NCBI GenBank assembly: GCA_016202915.1
Contig: JACQNT010000009.1
Location: 1-5,090, forward strand
Direction of reading: 5' to 3'
From: Acidobacteriota bacterium
Lineage (GTDB): Bacteria; Acidobacteriota; Polarisedimenticolia; Gp22-AA2
DNA: 5,090 nucleotides
The notes under the pieces were generated by a model. The model was not told the DNA's origin. It did no database searches and saw nothing but the letters and a program-made list of their open reading frames with translations. Positions within the stretch are counted from its first letter, which is position 1. The number at the start of each line of letters is the position of its first letter. Of this stretch, positions 1 through 5,052 are shown piece by piece. Made by a program: the position numbers and the translations under genes.

Positions 1-339
1 CCGCAAGGCGGAGCGGCCGCCACCGCACCGTGGGACCGGCTCACGCGGACCGGCGCCAGCCGCTCATGGCCCTGACGACCCCACGGCAGTGGGACCGCCA
101 CGCCCAAGCGGCTGAGGGAGACCCGGGTGCGGGGGGCAGCGTCCTCTGGCTCGCGGGGCCTTCTCGCAGCGCGCCCGTGGCCGCGGGGTGCGCCGCGGCC
201 GGGCGCGCGAGAGCAGAGCGGCGACGGGGCCGTCGGCGCCCTGTGCCGCTCCGGCCGCGGCGACCGCGCGCCCCGCGAGGCAGAGGCGCTGCCCCCAGAA
301 ACTGGAGATAGCTCTGGCCGACGGCGGCCCGGCGGACGG
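1..339. other. GC-rich stretch without a supportable gene
   Basis: I see no convincing gene here. The plus-strand open frames are arginine/proline/alanine-rich with no family motif, and one minus-strand frame is open to the window edge only because GC-rich DNA has few stops. I looked for RNase P RNA, because in some genomes rnpB lies near zinc-ribbon and RNase H genes, but its conserved core (GAGGAAAGTCC and ACAGAA-type blocks) is absent on both strands. No tRNA T-arm signature is present. A weakly repeated element (GTGGGACCG near 30 and 90) is the only internal repetition. The stretch lies downstream of the RNase H gene on the minus strand; no clear terminator with a T-tract follows that gene. 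A short plus-strand tail in frame 1 ending at 75 could be the end of an off-window gene, but nothing identifies it. Confidence 0.4.
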
Positions 340-864
340 CTAGATCAGTCTCTGCTGGACCGGCGTCCCGGGCAGGCCGCGGAGCGCGGCCGGGAGCGGG
401 CCGGAGCTCTCCTCGAGGTTCATCGCCCGGTTGGCGAGGGCGTCCGCCTCGCGGTTCTCCTCCCGCGGCACGTGTTCCAGGGCGACCGACCGCAGCCCGG
501 CGATCAGGCGCCGCGCCGCCCCGTGCAGGACCCGGAGCCGGGGGTCCTTGACGCGGTACTCGCCGGACATCTGCCGGACCAGGAGCTGGGAGTCCGAGAG
601 GATCCGCAGGGAGGCGGCGCGCGCCGCCGCGGCGTGCTCCAGGACGGCGAGGAGCGCGGCGTATTCGGCGACGTTGTTGGTGGCGACGCCGAGGTAGCCG
701 TAGATCTCGTTGACCCGCCCGCTCGCCTCCTCCACGACGTGGACGCCGTAGCCCGCCGGACCGGGGTTGCCGCGGGCGCCGCCGTCAATGTGGGCGAGGA
801 GGGCCGGGCCGGCCCCGGCGCCCCTGGCGGGAAACCGCTTCGCGGCCGGGCCGCGGCGCTTCAC
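340..864 (-). CDS. Ribonuclease HI family protein
   Basis: Predicted ribonuclease H-fold nuclease of 174 residues that would cut the RNA strand of RNA/DNA hybrids in the cytoplasm. All four carboxylates of the family are seen: D27 in IDGGARGNPGPAGYG, E67 in NNVAEYAALL, D91 in LSDSQLLV and D141 in ENREADALANRA. The E-V-P-R-E-E-N stretch with H131 replaces the GHxG handle of the E. coli enzyme, which fits the archaeal/Bacillus YpdQ-like branch of COG0328 rather than classical RnhA. About 20 residues before the domain and 30 after it are low-complexity. I chose the GTG at 864 because it overlaps the TGA of the upstream zinc-ribbon gene (GTGA), implying translational coupling; no separate Shine-Dalgarno site is evident. 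The frame is also open far upstream, but that part is the shadow of the zinc-ribbon gene. Family assignment is firm; the precise substrate is inferred. Confidence 0.9.
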   Translation of the reverse strand: MKRRGPAAKRFPARGAGAGPALLAHIDGGARGNPGPAGYGVHVVEEASGRVNEIYGYLGVATNNVAEYAALLAVLEHAAAARAASLRILSDSQLLVRQMSGEYRVKDPRLRVLHGAARRLIAGLRSVALEHVPREENREADALANRAMNLEESSGPLPAALRGLPGTPVQQRLI

Positions 865-1610
865 GGCTCGGGGGAGTCGGCCGGCGCCGACCCGTCTCCG
901 GCCGGTTCCTCCGGGACGTAGAGGAAGCGCTTGCAGGAATCGCAGGCGATGAGGCCGGTGGCCCGCCGCACCTGCTGGACCAGCTTCGGCATGACGCGCA
1001 CGTGACAGCCGCCGCACAGCCCGTCGCGCACCGCCACCAGGGCCAGTCCTTTGCGCTGCCTCGCCACCTTCAGGAACGAATCGAGATGGCCGGGCGTGAT
1101 GCTCTCCTCGACCTTCCGGCGCTCCTCGCGCAACGCTTCGGTCTCGCGGTGCAGCTGGTGGAGCAGCCCGTCGAGGCGCGTCTTCGCCTCGGCGGTGTCG
1201 CGGCGCTGCTGGGTCAGGGCCTCCTCCCGGGCGCGCAGTTCCCTGCCGCGCTGCTCCCCCGCCTCCATATCCAGCAGGATCTTCTCGTCGCACGCCTCCC
1301 GCTCGGCGCGGCAGGTCTCGATCTCCTTCAGCATCGCCTGGTATTCCTTGTTGGTCTTCACCTCGAGGAGCTGCGTCTGGTACTTGGCGATCTTCGACTC
1401 GATCCCCATGAGCTCCATCTCGAGCTTGCGCCGCTCCTTCTGCAGATCCTGGAGGCCGGCCCGCCCCTTCTCCAGCCTCTCCTCGGCGGCGAGCAGGTCC
1501 TTCTCCAGGCGCGCCACCTCCGCCGGGATGCCGGCGATCCTCTCCGCCAGCTCCTCCGACGCCGCCAGGATCTCCTGCAGCCGGACGAGGCGGCGCAGAT
1601 CGTCGGTCAC
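861..1610 (-). CDS. CdsZ/DUF164-type coiled-coil C4 zinc-ribbon protein
   Basis: A 249-residue protein of the widespread DUF164 (zinc ribbon, CdsZ-like) family. Residues about 5-170 are heptad-rich, charged, long coiled coil with the family hallmark V-K-T-N-K-E-Y-Q at 84-91. A C-terminal C4 zinc ribbon follows, with C199-x2-C202 and C223-x2-C226, then an acidic, proline-rich tail. Members of this family are thought to bind nucleic acid or act as scaffolds; the exact role is not settled. The start is GTG at 1610, supported by a GGAGG seven bases upstream. The gene overlaps the RNase HI gene by four bases. Pairing of this family with RNase HI recurs in other bacteria (for example the mycobacterial cluster that also has a Nif3-like gene), which supports a shared nucleic-acid role; Nif3 is not present here. 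An intrinsic terminator in its leader suggests control by premature termination. Confidence 0.92.
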   Translation of the reverse strand: MTDDLRRLVRLQEILAASEELAERIAGIPAEVARLEKDLLAAEERLEKGRAGLQDLQKERRKLEMELMGIESKIAKYQTQLLEVKTNKEYQAMLKEIETCRAEREACDEKILLDMEAGEQRGRELRAREEALTQQRRDTAEAKTRLDGLLHQLHRETEALREERRKVEESITPGHLDSFLKVARQRKGLALVAVRDGLCGGCHVRVMPKLVQQVRRATGLIACDSCKRFLYVPEEPAGDGSAPADSPEP

Positions 1611-1617
1611 GACGGCG

Positions 1618-1622
1618 CCTCC
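1618..1622 (-). promoter_or_regulatory. Shine-Dalgarno site of the zinc-ribbon gene
   Basis: GGAGG on the minus strand lies seven bases before the GTG at 1610. It decides this start over the upstream ATG at 1662, which is in the RNase H reading frame and not in that of the zinc-ribbon protein. Confidence 0.8.
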
Positions 1623-1662
1623 AAGCGGCGCGGGCGCGGCGCGCCGGCTCGCAGGCGGACAT

Positions 1663-1695
1663 AAAAAAAGGGGCGCCTCAGACCACAGGCGCCCC
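1663..1695 (-). terminator. Strong intrinsic terminator upstream of the zinc-ribbon gene
   Basis: Read on the minus strand, GGGGCGCCT (1695-1687) and AGGCGCCCC (1678-1670) form a perfect 9-bp stem around an 8-base loop, followed directly by seven T (1669-1663). There is no T-tract on the plus strand, so it works only in the minus direction. It cannot serve the zinc-ribbon operon as an end, because that operon begins about 50 bases further on. It must end a transcript starting between here and about 1830, or act as a conditional terminator in the operon leader. Confidence 0.88.
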
Positions 1696-1813
1696 GGGCG
1701 GCCCCGCCACCACGGGGGCGGCCGGGCGATCGATCGGGCGGCACGGAACGATGGGGTGTGACGGGCGGCTTCACGGCGACGCTCCGGATGGAAGACCGAA
1801 GACGTATCTGAGG
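1663..1813 (-). ncRNA. Candidate ~150-nt small RNA or attenuator leader
   Basis: This non-coding stretch is bounded by an extended -10 promoter and an intrinsic terminator, giving an RNA of about 150 nt. Seen structure: a 5' hairpin (1805-1779) with arms ACG/CTTCGG and CCGGAG/CGT and one bulged T; a central palindrome CGATCGATCG (1727-1736); a GC hairpin (about 1701-1719); and the terminator. The predicted 5' end CCTCAGA (1813-1807) is complementary to TCTGAGG (1682-1676) in the terminator loop and 3' arm, so closing the RNA end to end and forming the terminator exclude each other. GCCGCCCG occurs three times. It does not match the 6S, SRP, RNase P or tmRNA signatures, nor riboswitch cores I know. 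Either a stand-alone sRNA or a regulatory leader of the zinc-ribbon/RNase HI operon fits; the sequence cannot decide between them. Confidence 0.45.
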
Positions 1814-1819
1814 GCGCGG

Positions 1820-1828
1820 ATTATAACA
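1820..1828 (-). promoter_or_regulatory. Extended -10 promoter for the leader RNA
   Basis: The minus strand reads TGTTATAAT: a consensus TATAAT at 1825-1820 with the TGn extension before it. It stands out as the only AT-rich patch in several hundred GC-rich bases. No TTGACA-like -35 lies 16-18 bases upstream (GCAGCC at 17), as is common for extended -10 promoters. Transcription would start near 1813-1812. Confidence 0.55.
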
Positions 1829-2040
1829 CGCCGTCCGGCGCGGGCTGCGGGAGCGGCACGGCGGCGAACGGCGCGCCGCGCGCCAAGGCACCTGTGCTAG
1901 GGTAGGCGCCGCTCGAACGCCCGCAGGTCGAGGGAGGCAGCAGCCTGTCCGACCCCCAGCCGTCCGCCCGCAGGCCCGACCGGGGCCCCTCGCCCCCGGC
2001 GCCTCCCGGATCCGATCGGGGCGGCGCGGGGCGGCGGAGC

Positions 2041-3309
2041 ATGCCGCTCCACACCCGGATCCTCATCGGCATGGTGGCGGGCGCCGTCCTGGGCCTCCTG
2101 GCCAACCGTCTCTTCGGCGCCGCGCCGGGCCTGCAGCGCTTCATCACCAGCGTGACCTTGCCGGTCGGGCAGATCTTCCTCCGGCTGATCTTCATGGTCG
2201 TCATCCCCCTCGTCCTGTCGGCCCTCATCCTCGGCGTCGCGGAGCTGGGGGACCCCCGCCGCCTCGGGCGGGTCGGCCTCAAGACGCTCGCCTTCACGCT
2301 CCTCCTCAGCGCCACTTCCGTGCTGATCGGCATCACCCTCGCGAACCTCGTCCGCCCCGGCGCGGGCCTTTCCGCGGAGGCGCGCGCCGCCCTGATCGAG
2401 GTCATGGGACAGTCGGCCGAGAGCGTCAAGGCGCCGCCCACGCCGAAGACGGCTCTGGAGATCGTCCTCGACCTGATCCCGCAGAACCCCGTGGAGGCGA
2501 TGGCCAACGCCTTCCGCGGCGACATGATCGCCGTGATGGTGTTCGCCCTGGTGGCGGGGATCGCCCTGACGATGGTGGAGCGCAAGACCGTCGAGCCGCT
2601 CCTCGCCTGGCTGCAGGCGGTCTTCGAGGTCGTCATGAAGGTCATCGATTTCGCCATGCGCCTGGCGCCGTACGGCGTCGCGGCCCTGCTGTTCACGATG
2701 ACGGCGCGCTCCGGCCTCGACGTCCTGGCGAGGCTCGGCCTGTACGTGGCCACCGTCGTGACGGGCCTGGCGGCGCACCAGTTCGTCACCTACTCGCTCG
2801 TCCTCAAGTACGTCGCCCGCTGCCCGCCGCGGCAGTTCTTCTCCCGCATACGCGAGGTGATGGTCACCGCTTTCTCCACCTCCTCCAGCAACGCCACGCT
2901 GCCGACGACCCTGCGGGTCGCCGAGCAGGAGCTCGGGATACCGCGATCCGTCGGCGGATTCGTGCTGACGCTCGGATCGACGCTGAACCAGAACGGCACC
3001 GCCCTGTACGAGGGGGTCACGGTCCTCTTCCTGGCGCAGTTCTTCGGCATCGACCTGTCGTTCGGAGGGCAGGTCACGGTGGTGCTCCTGTCGATCCTCG
3101 CCGGCGTCGGGACCGCCGGGGTGCCGGGAGGATCGCTGCCGCTGGTCACCGCCCTCCTGGTGACGGTCGGCGTCCCCGCCCAGGGGATCGGCATCATCCT
3201 GGGCGTCGATCGGATCCTCGACATGTGCCGCACGGTCCTCAACGTCACGGGGGACGTCACCGTGGCCGCCTGCGTCGCCCGCTCCGAGGGGCACGCCCTG
3301 AAACCTTGA
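2041..3309 (+). CDS. Sodium:dicarboxylate/acidic amino acid symporter (SDF/DAACS family)
   Basis: Inner-membrane secondary transporter of 422 residues, full length for the family, expected to import aspartate, glutamate or C4-dicarboxylates with sodium or protons. Hydrophobic segments are seen near 6-26, 41-70, 81-104, 161-180, 198-222 and 228-256. They are followed by the HP1 loop with TSSSNATLPTT (280-290), TM7 with NQNGT (316-320), HP2 with GTAGVPGGSLP (357-367) and TM8 with D390, D394, R397, N401 and D405. These match the archaeal GltPh binding residues at the same numbers. R397 is kept, so an acidic substrate is likely. Odd points: NQNGT replaces the usual NMDGT, and S281 lies where GltPh has Arg276 while M395 also lacks an Arg. 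The ATG at 2041 is the first standard start after the in-frame TAG at 1903; GGAG just before it is too close to be an ideal ribosome site. It is followed after three bases by the dehydratase remnant, likely co-transcribed. Confidence 0.93.
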   Translation: MPLHTRILIGMVAGAVLGLLANRLFGAAPGLQRFITSVTLPVGQIFLRLIFMVVIPLVLSALILGVAELGDPRRLGRVGLKTLAFTLLLSATSVLIGITLANLVRPGAGLSAEARAALIEVMGQSAESVKAPPTPKTALEIVLDLIPQNPVEAMANAFRGDMIAVMVFALVAGIALTMVERKTVEPLLAWLQAVFEVVMKVIDFAMRLAPYGVAALLFTMTARSGLDVLARLGLYVATVVTGLAAHQFVTYSLVLKYVARCPPRQFFSRIREVMVTAFSTSSSNATLPTTLRVAEQELGIPRSVGGFVLTLGSTLNQNGTALYEGVTVLFLAQFFGIDLSFGGQVTVVLLSILAGVGTAGVPGGSLPLVTALLVTVGVPAQGIGIILGVDRILDMCRTVLNVTGDVTVAACVARSEGHALKP

Positions 3310-3312
3310 ACC

Positions 3313-3702
3313 ATGGACATGAAGGCGGAGGCCCTGGCCGCGGAAGGCCGGATCAGGGCCCGCGTGCGTGAGACACCGGTGGAGCCCTCGCCGCACCTCG
3401 GACGGCCGGGAGGCGCGCACGTCCATCTCAAGCTCGAGAACCTCCAGTATCACTGGGTCCTTGAATCGCTCGACGGCAGCGTGGAGGTCATCGCCTGCTC
3501 GCCGGAGAACTCGGCGGTGATGCATTACTCCATCCGGGCGGGCCGGATCCTCGAGATGGAGTCGAAGCCGACGCTCTCCGACGGCACGGCGGGGGTCGCC
3601 CTGGCCGGCTGCCTCAAGGACCGGGGCAGGCGCGGGAGCGGGAACGTTGTCGTCCTGTGCGGCGCGAACATCGCCCGCGACAGATTGAAGGAGATACTGT
3701 GA
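3313..3702 (+). CDS. Internally deleted threonine/serine dehydratase-like protein (probable remnant)
   Basis: An intact 129-codon frame built from three non-adjacent pieces of a fold-type II PLP dehydratase (threonine/serine or 3-hydroxyaspartate ammonia-lyase group; usual length about 320). Residues 8-45 match the N-terminus (RETPVEPSPHL, then KLENLQ). The next part expected, GSFKxRGA with the PLP lysine, is missing, together with most of the small domain and the glycine-rich phosphate loop. Residues about 50-94 match the late catalytic-domain segment (VEVIACSPENSAVM, LSDGTAG). The sequence then jumps to the C-terminal VALAG and NVVVLCGANI blocks, losing roughly 50 more residues. Without the lysine it cannot be a normal PLP enzyme. 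Both joins keep frame. It starts three bases after the transporter stop, without a good Shine-Dalgarno site, and is probably read through from it. It could be a decayed gene, a small protein kept for another role, or an assembly collapse. The family call is from remembered motifs. Confidence 0.72.
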   Translation: MDMKAEALAAEGRIRARVRETPVEPSPHLGRPGGAHVHLKLENLQYHWVLESLDGSVEVIACSPENSAVMHYSIRAGRILEMESKPTLSDGTAGVALAGCLKDRGRRGSGNVVVLCGANIARDRLKEIL

Positions 3703-3721
3703 CGGTCACGAGCGCCGGCTG

Positions 3722-4051
3722 TCAGGCGATGGAGCTGATCCCCCGGATGGTGCGCAGGAGGTCTTCCGGAGGATCGATGAAGGTGATGCCCATGCCGACC
3801 CTTCCCGTGGCCACCCACTCGACGGATCCTGACCGCGCCCACACGACCTGGCCGCGCAGCCGGAAGGTGGTGGAGGGAAACGTCAGCTCGAGATTGAGAA
3901 CGGTTCCGGGGGCAAAGACGCGCGCCGCGCCCACCATGATGCCCGTCCGGGAGACGTTGCGCGAATACCCGATATAGCGGGCCCGATCGGGCCCAAAGCG
4001 GACTTCAACCCGCCTGTGCACCCGCCTGAACGACTGCTTTCCCTTCGGCAT
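3722..4051 (-). CDS. Single-domain PilZ protein, probable cyclic-di-GMP receptor
   Basis: A 109-residue cytoplasmic protein consisting almost entirely of one PilZ domain. The N-terminal arginine motif is seen as FRRVHRRVEV, giving RxxxR at R9-R13 or R10-R14. The second ligand motif NxSxxG is N32-V-S34-R-T-G37 in YSRNVSRTGIMV. The beta-barrel strands follow (TVLNLELTF, FRLRGQVVWA, and GRVGMGITFIDP, a typical PilZ end), then a short C-terminal helix. Both c-di-GMP binding motifs are intact, so ligand binding is likely; the output partner (motility, polysaccharide or secretion) is not shown by the neighbours. The ATG at 4051 begins a PilZ-like N-terminus (MPKGKQSFRR); the long open frame upstream of it is a shadow of the lipoprotein gene. 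The upstream site is only a weak GGGG. Its stop faces the stop of the dehydratase remnant across 19 bases, with no room for a separate terminator. Confidence 0.9.
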   Translation of the reverse strand: MPKGKQSFRRVHRRVEVRFGPDRARYIGYSRNVSRTGIMVGAARVFAPGTVLNLELTFPSTTFRLRGQVVWARSGSVEWVATGRVGMGITFIDPPEDLLRTIRGISSIA

Positions 4052-4221
4052 CGCGTCGCCCCGGGTCAACGTGGCGTCCCGCGCGCCCGCGGGCAACGGG
4101 CGAAGGCGCCGATTCCGAAAATGTCCTGTCGTGGGACCGACGGCAGAGCCTTGCTGCGTGGCCAGAATCCGGTCGCGCCGGGGAGAGGCGGTTCGCCGGG
4201 AGCGTGGGGCCCCGCCGGGCC

Positions 4222-4803
4222 CTATCCCCCCGTCGCCGGGGCGGCGGGCCCGCAGTCTCGCAGGGAGCAGTCGGCCGGCGGGCACTTTTCGGCGAGGAAG
4301 GTCCCCTCGATCTCGCAGGCCAGGCCGGCGAGACAGTCGCCGACCGGCGTGACCGTGAGGGTGTGACTGCCGCTCACAGTGTCGCGGTCGCCGCTGAGTA
4401 GGCCGGTCTGCACCTCGTGCAGGTCGAGGGAGCAGGTCCCGCTCACGACGAGCGTCCGGTCGTAGGTCGCGCTCACGAGCTCGCCGCTGCGGAGGGTGCC
4501 GGTGCCGCCGCTCACGAGAATCCCGCAGGGGCTGACCACCGTCAGCTGGAGCGCCGTGCCGATCTGGGTGATCTGGAGGACGCCCTCTCCGGCGACGGGG
4601 ACGGGGCCGATGTGGCAGCCGTCGCTGGTGACGGTGACCTCGAGATGCCAGGCCCCCGTGAGATCCGGTCCTCGCATGCCGGTCCCGAGCAGTGTCGCAC
4701 CCATGGGGCTCCCGGAGCTGCCGTCGCTGTCGCCGACCGAACATCCCGGAATCGACAGCGCCAGGGCAAGCGAAAGACCGAGCGCCGCCGTGCGGACACG
4801 CAT
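4222..4803 (-). CDS. Cysteine-rich predicted lipoprotein of unknown function
   Basis: A 193-residue hypothetical envelope protein. The N-terminus is a short basic region (MRVR), a hydrophobic core (AALGLSLALALS) and a lipobox-like SIPGC ending at C21; the proline before GC is atypical. A serine/glycine linker (22-46) leads to a domain opening with DLTGAWHLEVT, reminiscent of lipocalin-like beta-barrels. Strand-rich sequence with many G-T-L and V-S-G turns follows. Eight further cysteines (63, 93, 124, 157, 163, 174, 179, 184) suggest disulfides; the last five crowd the C-terminus, and the protein ends GPAAPATGG. I do not recognise the family. The start at 4803 gives the most classical signal peptide. 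An in-frame ATG at 4833 (MRERLRQPAT before it) has a slightly better site (GGA six bases upstream) and is a real alternative. No function is assigned. Confidence 0.78.
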   Translation of the reverse strand: MRVRTAALGLSLALALSIPGCSVGDSDGSSGSPMGATLLGTGMRGPDLTGAWHLEVTVTSDGCHIGPVPVAGEGVLQITQIGTALQLTVVSPCGILVSGGTGTLRSGELVSATYDRTLVVSGTCSLDLHEVQTGLLSGDRDTVSGSHTLTVTPVGDCLAGLACEIEGTFLAEKCPPADCSLRDCGPAAPATGG

Positions 4804-4996
4804 CGTTGCTGGCTGGCGAAGTCGTTCACGCATCGAAGATCCCGAGCAGGCTCGCATGAGTGCTGCCACCCCATGTACGGCGATCCCGGCCTGCGGACAA
4901 GGAGAATTCGACCTGAATTCACCGGACAAGTGGTGTTTTCCTGACACTCACGATACTCCTGCAACCCTCTCCGGAGGCCGCATCCTGAAACACTGA

Positions 4997-5023
4997 TTGA
5001 CGATGCGGAACGCGTGGTACCAT
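4997..5023 (+). promoter_or_regulatory. Probable sigma-70-type promoter of the oxidoreductase gene
   Basis: TTGACG (4997-5002) and TACCAT (5018-5023) are separated by 15 bases. The short spacing is partly compensated by a TG one base before the -10 hexamer (TGGTACCAT). The start would lie near 5030, giving a leader of about 20 bases that contains the GAGGA site. The lower GC of this region agrees with a promoter. Confidence 0.5.
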
Positions 5024-5040
5024 CCGCGCCTCCACTCAAA

Positions 5041-5045
5041 GAGGA
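5041..5045 (+). promoter_or_regulatory. Shine-Dalgarno site choosing the start at 5053
   Basis: GAGGA lies seven bases before the ATG at 5053 and only three before the ATG at 5049. The spacing, together with the protein sequence in that frame, favours 5053. Confidence 0.7.
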
Positions 5046-5052
5046 TCGATGG

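Noticed and set aside
1..339. RNase P RNA downstream of the RNase H gene
   Set aside because: The conserved GAGGAAAGTCC and ACAGAA-type core blocks are missing on both strands.
317..341. Hairpin-like GCCG...CGGC stretch just after the RNase H stop as a terminator
   Set aside because: The arms pair poorly with several internal mismatches and no T-tract follows.
340..1662. A 440-residue minus-strand reading frame as one large protein
   Set aside because: Only its last 174 codons show a protein family (RNase H); the rest is arginine/glycine-rich antiframe of the zinc-ribbon gene.
1002..1664. Leucine/arginine-rich plus-strand frame as a coding gene
   Set aside because: It is the complement of the coiled-coil gene, whose motifs and GGAGG site are clear.
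1663..1813. 6S RNA
   Set aside because: The end-to-end pairing is suggestive, but the long helix with a central bubble and known 6S sequence blocks could not be found.
1897..3525. A 542-residue minus-strand frame opposite the transporter
   Set aside because: Low-complexity, charged shadow of the well-supported symporter gene; no motif.
4052..4221. A sigma-54-like or other defined promoter or RNA between the PilZ and lipoprotein genes
   Set aside because: Spacing and sequence do not fit the GG/GC consensus; nothing in these 170 bases could be supported.
4820..4890. TTGTCC with 17-base spacing to TACATG as the lipoprotein promoter
   Set aside because: The -10 matches the consensus at only three of six positions; too weak to list as a feature.
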